Origin: an uncultured Myxococcales bacterium
GTDB taxonomy: Bacteria; Myxococcota_A; Polyangia; Palsa-1104; JAEUJZ01
Reading direction: 5' to 3'
Assembly: GCA_937868485.1 (NCBI GenBank)
Contig: CALMML010000323.1
Coordinates: 1 to 33,207 of the forward strand
DNA length: 33,207 nucleotides
Position 1 is the stretch's first letter; each line of letters begins with the position of its first letter. Below are positions 15,465 through 24,911 of this stretch, piece by piece. Both the position numbers and the translations under genes were made by a program. Below the pieces are notes generated by a model. It was not told the origin of the DNA. It did not search any database and saw only the letters and a program-made list of their open reading frames with translations.

Positions 15465-17459
15465 TTAGGTCGCGGGCTTTTCTTCGGCCTTTTCCTCGGC
15501 CTTTTTCTCTTCGGCTTTCGGCTTTTCTTCGGCTTTTTTCTCTTCGGCCTTCGGCTTTTCTTCGGCCTTGGCCGGTTCCGCCGCCTTGTCCGCTGCCGGT
15601 GCTGCCGCCGGAGCCGCTTCCGCAGCTTCCTTTTTGCCCGGACGAGCCTTCTTTGCGCCCGCATCCGCGCTCGGCGAAAGCGTCGCTTCCACCGTCAGCA
15701 CTTCCTTGCCTTTTTTGACCTCGAAGGTATCCGCCGACGAAACGGTGCGCGTCCACGAGGCAAACCCAGCCTTGCGCAGCTCAATTTCGTGCTTTTCCTT
15801 CGTGTCGAGCTTCTTGATCTGGAACGGCGTCTTTCCGACCTTTTTCCCGTCGAAATACACGTCCGCGCCCTTCGGCTGCGACGTCAGCTCCACCACGCGC
15901 TCAATCGCCGTCAGCGTGAAGCTCAGCGGCTCGCCATCTTTGGGCACCGCTTTGATCTTCGGCTTCACTTCCAGATAGCCCGGCAGCGTGATGTGCAGCG
16001 ATTTGCCCGCCACAAGACCCGGAATCCGCGCTGGAGTCGGACCAAACTGCTTGCCCTCGTATTCCACCTGCGCGCCCGGCGGCTCCGTCGTGACTTCCGT
16101 GCCATCGATCGGCTTGTCCGGCTTCACGGGAACGCTCGTCGGCTCCGGCGGCTTGGCCACTGGTTCAACCGGCTTCACTTCCGTCGGCTGCGCAGTTGGC
16201 TGCGTCGGATTTCCTGAGCCCGCCGGATTGGTCGCTGGACCCGGCGTCGTCGAAATCAGCGTCGGACCGGTATCCACCGGCTTTTTGCTGAGCACCAGCG
16301 CGTAATAGGCACCGCCACCGCCCAACAGCAGCGCAAGCGCACCGACGACAGCAATCAGACCGGACTTTCCGCCTGGCTTCTGCTGCGTCGGCAACATGGA
16401 AACCGGCGCCGATTCCGAAAACAGCGACTCTGGCGCATCCAGCTTCGGCGGAGGCACCGACGGAGTAGCCGCAGGCTTGGGCGCTTCTTCCGACTCTTTG
16501 CTCGCACTTGCAGGCGGCGGATTCGTCGGCGTCGCGGCAGAAGGCAGATCGAGCGGCTTCTGCGGCGTCGCGGCAGACGAGGCTCCCGTCGGAGTCCGGC
16601 TGCTGTCTGCGATTCGCTGCTGCTGCTCTTCCACCGAAGCGGTTGGCGTCTTCGCCGAGTCCGGCACAGCGCGCACAGGCTCAGGCGGAGGCGGCGCAAT
16701 CGGCTTGGGCGGCTGCGGCGGCAGCACCGGACCGACGGCAGGCTTGGTCGGCGGCGTCATCATGCCAAAGCCCTGACCCAGCAGCGTCTTTGACAGACCC
16801 GCTTTCGCCGCCGCAGGCGTCATCGGAGCCATCGACGGCTGATTTTCCGCCTTCTTACGCAGCGCTTCAGCGACGGCAGCAGGATTCGCCTTCGTCGGCG
16901 CATCTTCTTCCATCAGGCCGCTCATGCCCATCGCTTCGGCCAGCTTGTTGACCTGATCGGCAGCCATCGCGCGCGTCGGTTCGTCGCCAAACTCGTTGTG
17001 ACCGCCGCCACCACCCGAAGGATTTGCCGTCGGTGTCACTTGGCTCGGAGACGCCGCGTCACTGAGCGACGATCGAACGCCCGCATCGAAGCGAGACTCC
17101 ACGCCCGTCTCACCACGACGCGCTTTTTCGGCCAAGATCTGATCGAGTCGCTCTTGGCTATCCGTCGTCAGCTTGTCGAAACGAACGCCCATTCCCGGCG
17201 CAACCGACGGCTTGCTGGGATCGGGAGATCGGTTCCACACCACGGTGCCTTCGCCAACGATCAGCGGCGTTCCGTCTTGGAGCTGAAACTCAAACCGCAG
17301 GCTCGTACCGACGGCTTGCGGTTCCTTGGTGCGAATGAAGATCCCGCCCTTGCTCACATCCACCGAGTACCGCTCGATAAACTGCTCGAGGTTGGCGGAC
17401 TTGAACTTGATCTTCATCGTCAGCGGGGCTTTGCCCTTGGAGTTCTCAGAGGCCGACAT
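15465..17459 (-). CDS. PilZ-like / single-TM / tandem PEGA protein
   Basis: Protein of 664 residues. Residues 12-110 form a PilZ-like domain of the myxobacterial gliding-paralogue type: the DVSKGGIFI core keeps the DxSxxG motif, but there is no RxxxR, so c-di-GMP binding is doubtful. A long Pro/Ala-rich, charged linker (about 115-365) follows, then one membrane helix at about 368-392 (LIAVVGALALLLGGGGAYYA). Two PEGA domains lie at about 451-510 and 518-575, each with the PxGAxV-(Y/F)-x-G-K pattern. The tail is a Lys/Glu-rich AEEKPK repeat (630-664). The expected topology is cytoplasmic PilZ and external PEGA. The start ATG 17459 is chosen because GGGAG sits 6 bases upstream; an extension to 17657 has no support. 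It is divergent from ggt. Confidence 0.85.
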   Translation of the reverse strand: MSASENSKGKAPLTMKIKFKSANLEQFIERYSVDVSKGGIFIRTKEPQAVGTSLRFEFQLQDGTPLIVGEGTVVWNRSPDPSKPSVAPGMGVRFDKLTTDSQERLDQILAEKARRGETGVESRFDAGVRSSLSDAASPSQVTPTANPSGGGGGHNEFGDEPTRAMAADQVNKLAEAMGMSGLMEEDAPTKANPAAVAEALRKKAENQPSMAPMTPAAAKAGLSKTLLGQGFGMMTPPTKPAVGPVLPPQPPKPIAPPPPEPVRAVPDSAKTPTASVEEQQQRIADSSRTPTGASSAATPQKPLDLPSAATPTNPPPASASKESEEAPKPAATPSVPPPKLDAPESLFSESAPVSMLPTQQKPGGKSGLIAVVGALALLLGGGGAYYALVLSKKPVDTGPTLISTTPGPATNPAGSGNPTQPTAQPTEVKPVEPVAKPPEPTSVPVKPDKPIDGTEVTTEPPGAQVEYEGKQFGPTPARIPGLVAGKSLHITLPGYLEVKPKIKAVPKDGEPLSFTLTAIERVVELTSQPKGADVYFDGKKVGKTPFQIKKLDTKEKHEIELRKAGFASWTRTVSSADTFEVKKGKEVLTVEATLSPSADAGAKKARPGKKEAAEAAPAAAPAADKAAEPAKAEEKPKAEEKKAEEKPKAEEKKAEEKAEEKPAT
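15468..15566 (-). repeat. Lys/Glu low-complexity coding repeat
   Basis: Imperfect units of about 15-33 bp encode AEEKPK and AEEKKAEEK at the very end of the PilZ/PEGA protein, immediately before its stop. On the plus strand it reads as TTCTTCGGCTTTT-like pyrimidine-rich runs. Confidence 0.8.
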
Positions 17460-17464
17460 CTTTG

Positions 17465-17469
17465 CTCCC
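17465..17469 (-). promoter_or_regulatory. Ribosome binding site of the PilZ/PEGA gene
   Basis: Minus-strand GGGAG lies 5 bases before the start codon at 17459-17457 and decides this start over longer readings that run into the divergent ggt gene. The divergent spacer to ggt is 146 bases; no clear promoter boxes are seen. Confidence 0.65.
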
Positions 17470-17605
17470 AATCGAAGATTGCGCCCTATCGCCCACTGTT
17501 CTTCCGTCTTCTGCTCAGCACTCGCCCTGTCGTAACGTGTAAGGGAAGACACAGTGGCGCGGTGCCATCCCCAACCTGCGGCCGGCAGAGAAGCCAATAG
17601 AGGCG

Positions 17606-19417
17606 ATGAAAAACAATAACATGAGCTACATTTTTTCGCTGAACTGTAAGCATTCACGTCGGAAATTGGTTCGACGTACTCTGGCCGGAGCCATCACACT
17701 GGCCGTCTCAGTCGCGAGCTTGCCTGTGGGACACACTGCGTATTCTCACACGGCTGTTGGCCAAGCCGGCGCGGTGGCTGCCGATCACGAGCTGGCTTCA
17801 CAAGCTGGCGCCGAGATCCTCAGTCAAGGCGGCAACGCGGTGGATGCAGCGATCGCAGCAGCGCTCGCGCTCGGAGTGGTTCAACCAGCTGGTTCCGGCC
17901 TGGGTGGCGGCGGATTTTTGCTGATCCGCAAGAGCGACGGACAAGTGGCAGCGCTCGACTTTCGCGAGGTGGCCCCCAAGCAAGCGAGCCGCGACATGTT
18001 CGTCGATCCCGCCACCGGTCAAGCCGTTCCAGAGCGATCGCGGGTCGGAGGCTTGGCTTCTGGTGTTCCCGGAGAAGCCGCCGGTTTTGCCAAGGCGCTC
18101 GCCGACTATGGATCGCTCAAGCCCGCGCAGGTGGTCGCACCGGCGCTGCGACTGGCAGACAAGGGCTTTGCGGTTGGAAGACACCTGGCTCGGAGCGCGG
18201 CCAATGTCGTCCCCAAGCTGGCTGCCGATCATCCGCTGCGCAGTCTGCTCGCCCCGCAAGGTCAAGTCCTGACGATGGGTACCCAGATCCGCCGTCCCGA
18301 GCTGGCTTCGACGCTACGCGTGCTGTCTCAAGACGGATTCTTGGCTTTCTATCGGACCCAGCCGGGCAGCATTGGCGACGATCTGCTCAAGGCGAACCAG
18401 CGCGCAGGCGGCATCTTGCAAGCCGACGACTTTGCGACCTACAAGCCCGTCGTTCGCACGCCGATCGAAGGGCACTATCGCAACCATCAGCTCTTTGTGA
18501 TTCCGCCACCGTCGGGAGGAATCACTGCACTCGAAGCGCTCCAGATCCTCGACGCACGTCCGCCGCTCGCCCAGGGCTTTGGATCGTCCGCGACGCTGCA
18601 CGAGACCATCGAAGCGCTCAAGCATGCGTTTGCCGATCGCGCCAAGCTTCACGGCGACCCAGCCTTCACCGAAATTCCCGTCGCAGAGCTGGCCAGCGCA
18701 GCCTATGCCAAAGGTCGCGCCGAGACGATTCAGAGCGATCGCGTCCTGCCAAGGAACGGCTACGGTCGGCCCGGTACCGGCAAGCCCGCGTCGCCCCCAC
18801 GAGACAAAGGCACCAGCCACCTGTGCGTCATCGATCGCAATGGCAACGCCGCCGCACTCACCACCACCGTCAACCTTGGCTTTGGCTCGCGCGTCGTCGG
18901 CCCAAAGTCCGGCGTCATTCTGAACAACCAAATGGATGACTTCACCGCCAAGCCAGCGACGGAAAATGCCTTCGGACTCGTCGGAGACGAAGCAAACCTG
19001 GTTGCGCCCGGAAAGCGTCCTGCCTCTTCCATGGCCCCGATCATTGCCGTCGGAAAAGATGGCTCGATCATCTGCGCAGGCGGCTCAGGCGGTCCCACCA
19101 TCGTCACCGGCGTGGTTCAGACGATGATCAACCTGATCGACTTTGGCATGGAAGCCGAAGCGGCTGACTCATCGCCGCGTGTGCATGCCCAGTTTTTGCC
19201 TGAAAACGTGCTCGTCGAGCCCGAAGTTCCCGTCGATGTCCGCGAAAAGCTGACCCAGCGAGGACACACGCTCGTCATCACCCCCGCGCCGCTCGAAACC
19301 GCTGTGCAAGTCGTGGTGTATCGTCCCGCCAGCGAGGGTCGTCCCGCCAGCTTCGGCGCTGCCAGCGATCCACGCAAAGGCGGCAAGCCCGCACTCGCCA
19401 CCGCGCCACGCAAGTAG
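17606..19417 (+). CDS. ggt: Gamma-glutamyltransferase
   Basis: Protein of 603 residues, the usual length for the autoprocessing N-terminal nucleophile hydrolase. An N-terminal signal-like segment (about 22-45) suggests a periplasmic location. GGNAVDAAIAAALALGV opens the enzyme domain. The large/small subunit cleavage site is DKGTSHLCV, with Thr403 as the new N-terminal nucleophile. Downstream landmarks are GVILNNQMDDF, RPASSMAPII and the oxyanion-loop GGSGGPTI. It hydrolyses or transfers the gamma-glutamyl group of glutathione and related peptides. The start is ATG 17606 with a GAGG very close to it; ATG 17621 is possible. hrpB follows after 94 bases on the same strand. Confidence 0.95.
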   Translation: MKNNNMSYIFSLNCKHSRRKLVRRTLAGAITLAVSVASLPVGHTAYSHTAVGQAGAVAADHELASQAGAEILSQGGNAVDAAIAAALALGVVQPAGSGLGGGGFLLIRKSDGQVAALDFREVAPKQASRDMFVDPATGQAVPERSRVGGLASGVPGEAAGFAKALADYGSLKPAQVVAPALRLADKGFAVGRHLARSAANVVPKLAADHPLRSLLAPQGQVLTMGTQIRRPELASTLRVLSQDGFLAFYRTQPGSIGDDLLKANQRAGGILQADDFATYKPVVRTPIEGHYRNHQLFVIPPPSGGITALEALQILDARPPLAQGFGSSATLHETIEALKHAFADRAKLHGDPAFTEIPVAELASAAYAKGRAETIQSDRVLPRNGYGRPGTGKPASPPRDKGTSHLCVIDRNGNAAALTTTVNLGFGSRVVGPKSGVILNNQMDDFTAKPATENAFGLVGDEANLVAPGKRPASSMAPIIAVGKDGSIICAGGSGGPTIVTGVVQTMINLIDFGMEAEAADSSPRVHAQFLPENVLVEPEVPVDVREKLTQRGHTLVITPAPLETAVQVVVYRPASEGRPASFGAASDPRKGGKPALATAPRK

Positions 19418-19511
19418 TCGCCGTTCCCTTCACACGCACCACAGCGCGCTAGACCCGCACAGCCCGAGCCTGTATCGTGCGCCGCCGCGTAGGCCCCACG
19501 CCTGTCTTCCG

Positions 19512-22184
19512 ATGTCTTCAGCGCACAACCCTTCATCGCTCGACCTGACGATTTCCCCGTCGCACAGCTTGCCAAGTGGGCTGGTGCCGCTGCCGATCGA
19601 CGAGCTGCTGCCGACGATCCTGGCGACGCTGACGACGCACAACAGCGTGGTCATCGCAGCGCCACCGGGTGCGGGAAAGACCACACGCGTTCCGCACGCG
19701 CTGCTGTCGATGGTGCCCGAGGGTGAAATCGTGGTCCTGGAGCCACGACGGATTGCCGCGCACTTGTCGGCGCTGCGGGTCGCTGAAGAGCGAGGCGAGA
19801 CACTGGGTGATACCGTCGGTGTTCAGCTCCGCTTCGAGTCGATTGTCAGCGAAAAGACCCGCCTGCGCTTTGTGACCGAAGGCGTGCTGCTCCGTCAGCT
19901 TGCGTCCGATCCACAGCTTCGCCGCGTCTCGATGGTGATCTTCGATGAGTTCCACGAGCGGCATCATCAGACCGATCTGCTCTTGTCGCTGCTCCGTCGG
20001 CTTCAGCAGTCCACGCGACCCGATCTGCGTCTGTGCGTGATGTCCGCGACGCTGCACACCGCCAAGGTCGCGGCGTTTCTCGGTGACTGTCCGATCCTCG
20101 AAAGCCAAGGCCGACAGTTTGAAGTGTCCGTCGAGCACCTCGCGCTTCCAAGTGGTGAGCCTTTGGCCCGACAAGTTCGACGCGCCGTTCGCGAGGTGGT
20201 GTCCCGTGACAGCGCGTCACGCAGCGAGGCCGGATCGCAGCGGCAAGGCGACATCTTGGTATTTCTGCCAGGTAGCGCGGAAATCCGTCGCTGTCAGGAA
20301 GATTTGGCCGAGCTGGTTCCGCTGTTTTCTCTCGAAGTGCTGCCGCTGCATGGTGACTTGTCGCTCGCCGAGCAGCGACGGGTTGTCGCACCGCGCGCAC
20401 CGAATGAGCCTCGTCGCGTCATCTTGGCCACAAACATTGCCGAGACCTCGCTCACCATCGACGGAGTCACCGTCGTCATCGATAGCGGCCTTCAGCGCCA
20501 AGCGGGATATGCGCACTGGTCGGGACTGCCGACGCTGAAAGTGGTGCCGATCAGTCGAGCCGCCGCCGCGCAGCGCGCTGGACGCGCCGGACGAACCCAG
20601 CCGGGCCGCTGCCTGCGCCTCTACACCAAGCACGATCACGATCTGCGTCCAGAGTTTGATAGCCCTGAGATCCTGCGCATGGATCTGGCCGAGCCGCTCT
20701 TGCTGCTGCACACGCTGGGACTGACGGTGTCTGACGTGCGATTCCTCGACCCGCTGCCTCCGTCCGCGATCGACTCCGCCGAGTCGCTCTTGCGCAGCCT
20801 CGGAGCCATTGACCAGTCATCACAGCTTACGTCGCTGGGAAGCAAGCTCACCGCCCTGCCCTTGTCACCACGTCTGTCTCGTCTGCTCGTCGCTGGTGCC
20901 GAGCTGGGAATCCTCGATGATGCAGCCGTGGTCGCGTCGCTCCTCGGGGAACGTGACATCTTGCTTGCCAGTCGCGGCATCGGAGGCGATGCCCGCGCGC
21001 TGTCTTCCGTCGCCAGTGAGCCTTCCGACCTCGGTCATCGTCTGGATCGCTTTCGCTGGGCCGAGTCACAGCGCTTTGCCAAAGGCTCGCTTCAGCGTGA
21101 AGGTCTCGACGCAGATACCGTCTTGCGCGTCGAAAAAGCCCGTCGCCAGCTTGTCGAAAAAGCCCGTCGATTTGCGGCAAAACGCACGCTCTCACCGTCG
21201 GAACGAGAGGCTGCCCTTGGTCGCGCCGTGCTGCTCGGCTTTCCCGATCGCGTCGCCCGTCGTCGCAAAAAAAGCGATGCCATCGAGCTGGTTCTCGCCG
21301 TCGGAGGCTCTGCTGTACTTTCACCAAGCAGCGTCGTTCGCGATGCCGATTGGCTGGTCCTGGTCGATGTCGAAGAGCGAGGCAGCCAGCCCGTCGCTCG
21401 TCTCGTCTCAGCGATTGATGCAGACTGGCTGCTCGAGCTGCCCGGTGATCCCGTCAAAGACAGCGAAGATCTCGTCTGGAACAGCAGCACCAACCAAGTC
21501 GAGCGCTGTCAGCGACTGCGACTCGGTCAGCTCATCCTCGACGAGTCTCGCTCGGTCGCACGCGGAGATGATCCGCGCGCCGTCGCGCTGCTCTGTGAAC
21601 AAGCCAGCGCACGAACCGATCAGATCTTCAGCGACGGAGAACGCCTCGTAGATCTGACGGCACGACTCGCCGTGCTGTCGTCTGCGTATCCAGAGCTTGC
21701 GCTGCCGCCGCTGTCGAGCCCGCTGATTGCCCAAGCGATTCGCGTGCTGTGCGACGGGAAAGTTGCGCTGTCACAGCTCAGCGGACAGCCGCTGATTCCG
21801 ACGCTCCTTGGAGAACTCAGCAAGTCGCTTCCGACGGAACGAAACCTGCAGCGACTGCTCAGCGAACAGCTTCCCGAGCACATCACCTTGCCCGGTGGTC
21901 GTCGCACCCGCGTTCACTACGTCAGCGGACAGCCGCCGTGGGTCGAGTCGCGTCTGCAAGACTTCTTCGGCATGACCGACGGGCCCAAGCTGGCTGCGGG
22001 ACGACTGCCGCTCGTGATTCACCTGCTCGCCCCAAACCAGCGAGCCGTCCAAGTCACCACCGATCTGCGCGGCTTTTGGGCCAAGCACTATCCCGCCATC
22101 CGTCGAGAGCTGATGCGAAAATACCCGCGCCATGCCTGGCCCGAAGATCCGCTGACCGCTGAGCCACCAGCCCCTCGACGATAA
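19512..22184 (+). CDS. hrpB: ATP-dependent RNA helicase HrpB
   Basis: Protein of 890 residues, somewhat longer than typical HrpB (about 810-850). Motif I is APPGAGKTT (Lys56), motif II the family-typical DEFH (145-148), motif III MSAT (177-180), and motif VI QRAGRAGRTQPG near 353. The C-terminal HrpB-specific domain ends with the diagnostic segments GRRTRVHY, ESRLQDFFG, and DLRGFWAKHYPAIRREL. It belongs to the DExH (DEAH/RHA) helicases and probably remodels RNA; its precise role in bacteria is poorly defined. The first 25 residues are an unrelated Ser-rich extension. The EamA gene follows 40 bases later. Confidence 0.95.
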   Translation: MSSAHNPSSLDLTISPSHSLPSGLVPLPIDELLPTILATLTTHNSVVIAAPPGAGKTTRVPHALLSMVPEGEIVVLEPRRIAAHLSALRVAEERGETLGDTVGVQLRFESIVSEKTRLRFVTEGVLLRQLASDPQLRRVSMVIFDEFHERHHQTDLLLSLLRRLQQSTRPDLRLCVMSATLHTAKVAAFLGDCPILESQGRQFEVSVEHLALPSGEPLARQVRRAVREVVSRDSASRSEAGSQRQGDILVFLPGSAEIRRCQEDLAELVPLFSLEVLPLHGDLSLAEQRRVVAPRAPNEPRRVILATNIAETSLTIDGVTVVIDSGLQRQAGYAHWSGLPTLKVVPISRAAAAQRAGRAGRTQPGRCLRLYTKHDHDLRPEFDSPEILRMDLAEPLLLLHTLGLTVSDVRFLDPLPPSAIDSAESLLRSLGAIDQSSQLTSLGSKLTALPLSPRLSRLLVAGAELGILDDAAVVASLLGERDILLASRGIGGDARALSSVASEPSDLGHRLDRFRWAESQRFAKGSLQREGLDADTVLRVEKARRQLVEKARRFAAKRTLSPSEREAALGRAVLLGFPDRVARRRKKSDAIELVLAVGGSAVLSPSSVVRDADWLVLVDVEERGSQPVARLVSAIDADWLLELPGDPVKDSEDLVWNSSTNQVERCQRLRLGQLILDESRSVARGDDPRAVALLCEQASARTDQIFSDGERLVDLTARLAVLSSAYPELALPPLSSPLIAQAIRVLCDGKVALSQLSGQPLIPTLLGELSKSLPTERNLQRLLSEQLPEHITLPGGRRTRVHYVSGQPPWVESRLQDFFGMTDGPKLAAGRLPLVIHLLAPNQRAVQVTTDLRGFWAKHYPAIRRELMRKYPRHAWPEDPLTAEPPAPRR

Positions 22185-22224
22185 ATAACCACTTTTACCA
22201 AATCAAAAACCAGAACCTCTCGTG

Positions 22225-23160
22225 ATGAACTTTTCCGATCCACAGTCGCTGCTTGGGCCGCTCTGCGCGCTCGGTAGCTCGCTGACCTGGGCGCTTGGCT
22301 CGTCGGTGTACGCTCGCCAAGCCGGTCGTGTCGGAGCGATGGAAGTCAACTTTTCGCGCGCCGCCATCGCTTCACCGCTCTTTTTTGTCGTCGCCATGCT
22401 AAGCGGCGGACTCGCCAGCATCGGAGCGCTCACCCTGCACAGCGTCGGATGGCTGTCTTTGTCCGTCGTGTGCTCCTACGGCCTTGGCGACATGCTGTTC
22501 TATCATGCAGCAATGCGCCTCGGGACACCGACGGCGCTGGCGATTGCTTCGATCTATCCGCTGTGGGCGACGCTGTTTGGCGCACTCACCCTCGGCGAAC
22601 ACGTCGGCGGCCAGCGCCTGCTTGGAACGATGCTGTGCGTCGCAGGCGTCGTCTGGCTGGTGTTCTTGCAAGCCGCCGCCAAGGGAAACTCCGCCGACGC
22701 GCAACCCAAGCGACATCGACTGACTGGCCTTCTTCTTGCGCTGCTCACGTCGCTGATGTGGGCGGGAAATACCTATTCGGTCCGTCGCGGCGGAATCGGT
22801 CTGACTCCGTTTGTCGTCAACGGCTTTCGCTATCTGCTGGCTTCGACGGTGCTTGGATCGCTGTGGCTGATCCGTCGTCTGAAACATCCGCCCGGGCCGA
22901 ATGAACCACAGCTTTTTTGCTCCAAGCCCGATCTGCTGCGCTTCGTTCCCGCCGTCATCACCGAAGCGTTCATCGGAAGCTCGATCTTTGTCTACGCGAT
23001 GACCCACACCGACTTGAGCATCGCCACGCCGCTCGCTGCCATGTCGCCGCTGTTCGCAGTCCCCGTCGGTATCTTGCTGGGCGGAGAGCCGCTCGACGTA
23101 AGACGACTGCTCGCCATCATCGTCACCGTCGCTGGCGTCGTCTGTTTGGTCACAGCCTAG
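22225..23160 (+). CDS. EamA / DMT superfamily transporter
   Basis: Protein of 311 residues with about ten membrane helices in two EamA repeats, about residues 8-150 and 170-310. Features typical of the family are SSLTWALGSSVYAR in helix 1, YHAAMRLGTPTALAIASIYPLWATLFGA in helices 3-4 followed by GE, and the matching second-half segment IATPLAAMSPLFAVPVGILLGGEPL. Transport substrate (metabolite export is usual for the superfamily) cannot be read from the sequence. ATG 22225 is preferred; a GTG immediately before it is also possible. Its stop codon overlaps the stop of the convergent gene in a CTAG. Confidence 0.9.
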   Translation: MNFSDPQSLLGPLCALGSSLTWALGSSVYARQAGRVGAMEVNFSRAAIASPLFFVVAMLSGGLASIGALTLHSVGWLSLSVVCSYGLGDMLFYHAAMRLGTPTALAIASIYPLWATLFGALTLGEHVGGQRLLGTMLCVAGVVWLVFLQAAAKGNSADAQPKRHRLTGLLLALLTSLMWAGNTYSVRRGGIGLTPFVVNGFRYLLASTVLGSLWLIRRLKHPPGPNEPQLFCSKPDLLRFVPAVITEAFIGSSIFVYAMTHTDLSIATPLAAMSPLFAVPVGILLGGEPLDVRRLLAIIVTVAGVVCLVTA

Positions 23161-24905
23161 CGCTCGCGACGCAGCACACCCGCGGCATGAATCACCACCG
23201 GCTCGTCGGCGATCCGAACCACCAAGTCACCCTGAAGCTTCTGCTCATCGACGCACGCAGCAATCTGACCGAGCAGCGTCGCCAGCGCATCGACCTGATC
23301 GGCATCACCGGGCGCAGCCCACGCTCGCGCCAGCGCATCCGCATCGTCTGAAAACATCGGCAACAGCGACGCTTCTGATTCGGCATCAGCCATCAGCGGC
23401 TCGACCCGCAGCACGTCACCGAGCCCACGCTCGCGCTGAAGCAAAATGCGCAGCGACGGACCACGCGGTGACACTTCCCGAAGAAGCACGTACGCATAGC
23501 GCTCCAGCAACAGCGACGTCTGACGCTTTACCTCGGCCTGCGTTTCACACAGCACACCGTCGCGCGACTCGGTCGTCGCCAGCTTCGTCACATCTTCGCT
23601 CGGCGGCAGTCCCGGCAGCACCCACACTGGCGTCCCCAGCTTGGCCACGACGCGCAGCGCCGACGTCGTCGTGCTTACCGGCGCTTGCCGCGTGACACGC
23701 ACGCCATACGAGTGGAGCAGCCGCTTGATGTCATGGTCCCCGAGCGGCTCGCTCTGCACCATCTCACCCGCGACGTACAGCGGAGGCGGCAGCTCGGACA
23801 GCACCGAATCCAGGCGCTCACGCACCGGACGAACCACCACTTTGGCATGAGCCAGCGACGGAACCGACAGCGACTGAATCGCAACCAGCAGCGCCCGCAG
23901 CCGATCGCGCTCCGACGGATCCAGCAGCAGTGCCGGTCGCGACGGACGAAGCTCCGCAAGCTGATCTTTGTCACCGCACAGGATGAGCAGCTCGGACTGC
24001 TCTGCGGCTCGGTGCAGCGCACGCTCTACCGCTTCGTCGTCGTCGGCATCAATCCGCACCGGCGCCGGCATCCGCAGCGCATCCAGCTCGCGCTGAATCA
24101 GATCCGCACCAGCCCCGAGCACCAGCACGCTGGCTCGTCGCTGACTTGCCGAAGCGCGTCGCACACTCGACCGACCTTGCGGAACCGGACCAAAGCCCGC
24201 ATCAAGCAGCGCACCGTGAGCCAGCCACTCCTCGAAGTTGGCCGTCACCCGCGACAGCGACCGTCTGGCCACCGCACGAAGCAGACCCACATCACGATGC
24301 AGCGTCGGCAGCAGCACCACCGATGGCTTTCCCGCGAGCGCGTCGAGCAGCGTCTGTGGTCGCACACCTTTGCCCAGCGCAATCAGCATCCCTGCCGTCG
24401 CTGGATCATGCTGCAAAAAGCGCAGCACTTCGGACGGTTCTCCGTCGCCCACCGAGATCAGCCACGACACCCCGAGCAAGCGACTACACAGCAGCGGCGC
24501 CAGCTCAGGAAGCGCATCTCGACGAGGAACCACCAGCGCAACGCGACCGACGCGAGGCCGCTCACCAAGTGGGGCTGCGAGCGGTGCAATTCCGTCGGTG
24601 TTGTTCAAAAAGCCAAAGCTGTGCGGTCCCAGCAGCGCCGCGCCATCATCGAGCGAGATCCCCAGCTTGTCCTCGGGCACGCGACCGTCGGAAATCCACG
24701 CCACAGCCTCTTTGTCGAGCGGCACAGTGCCAAGCTGAAGGTTTGCGCGCACCCGCTGCGCCGCCTTGCTGTCACCTTCGACCCAAAAGGATCGCGCGCG
24801 CAACAGTCGGCTCACGTCGCCCAGCTTCTCTGTCGAAGCGGGCGATCGTCCCGCGCCCAGACTCTGCGCGGATGGTGCTGCCGATTGAACGCGTGGCCGA
24901 CCCAT
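23157..24905 (-). CDS. Degenerate ADP-forming acyl-CoA synthetase (acetate-CoA ligase)-like protein
   Basis: Protein of 582 residues, shorter than the roughly 700 of the full family. I recognise the family from order and spacing. LGPHSFGFLN (92-101) corresponds to the GPNCLGIIN motif. GVSWLISVGDGEPSEVLRFLQHDPAT (145-170 overall) corresponds to the ACD helix region. The C-terminal part (about 385-582) follows an ATP-grasp outline: DIKRLLHSYGVRV, then KLGTPVWVL, then LLREVSPRGPSLRILLQRERGLGDVLRV. The N-terminal CoA-binding glycine motif is lost, the ATP-grasp lysine after GTPV is Leu, and the HKSD-type segment is absent. Catalysis is therefore unlikely. It is the last gene of a three-gene operon, starting 6 bases after the EtfB-like stop. 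Family placement is by eye only. Confidence 0.6.
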   Translation of the reverse strand: MGRPRVQSAAPSAQSLGAGRSPASTEKLGDVSRLLRARSFWVEGDSKAAQRVRANLQLGTVPLDKEAVAWISDGRVPEDKLGISLDDGAALLGPHSFGFLNNTDGIAPLAAPLGERPRVGRVALVVPRRDALPELAPLLCSRLLGVSWLISVGDGEPSEVLRFLQHDPATAGMLIALGKGVRPQTLLDALAGKPSVVLLPTLHRDVGLLRAVARRSLSRVTANFEEWLAHGALLDAGFGPVPQGRSSVRRASASQRRASVLVLGAGADLIQRELDALRMPAPVRIDADDDEAVERALHRAAEQSELLILCGDKDQLAELRPSRPALLLDPSERDRLRALLVAIQSLSVPSLAHAKVVVRPVRERLDSVLSELPPPLYVAGEMVQSEPLGDHDIKRLLHSYGVRVTRQAPVSTTTSALRVVAKLGTPVWVLPGLPPSEDVTKLATTESRDGVLCETQAEVKRQTSLLLERYAYVLLREVSPRGPSLRILLQRERGLGDVLRVEPLMADAESEASLLPMFSDDADALARAWAAPGDADQVDALATLLGQIAACVDEQKLQGDLVVRIADEPVVIHAAGVLRRER

Positions 24906-24911
24906 TTGTAG

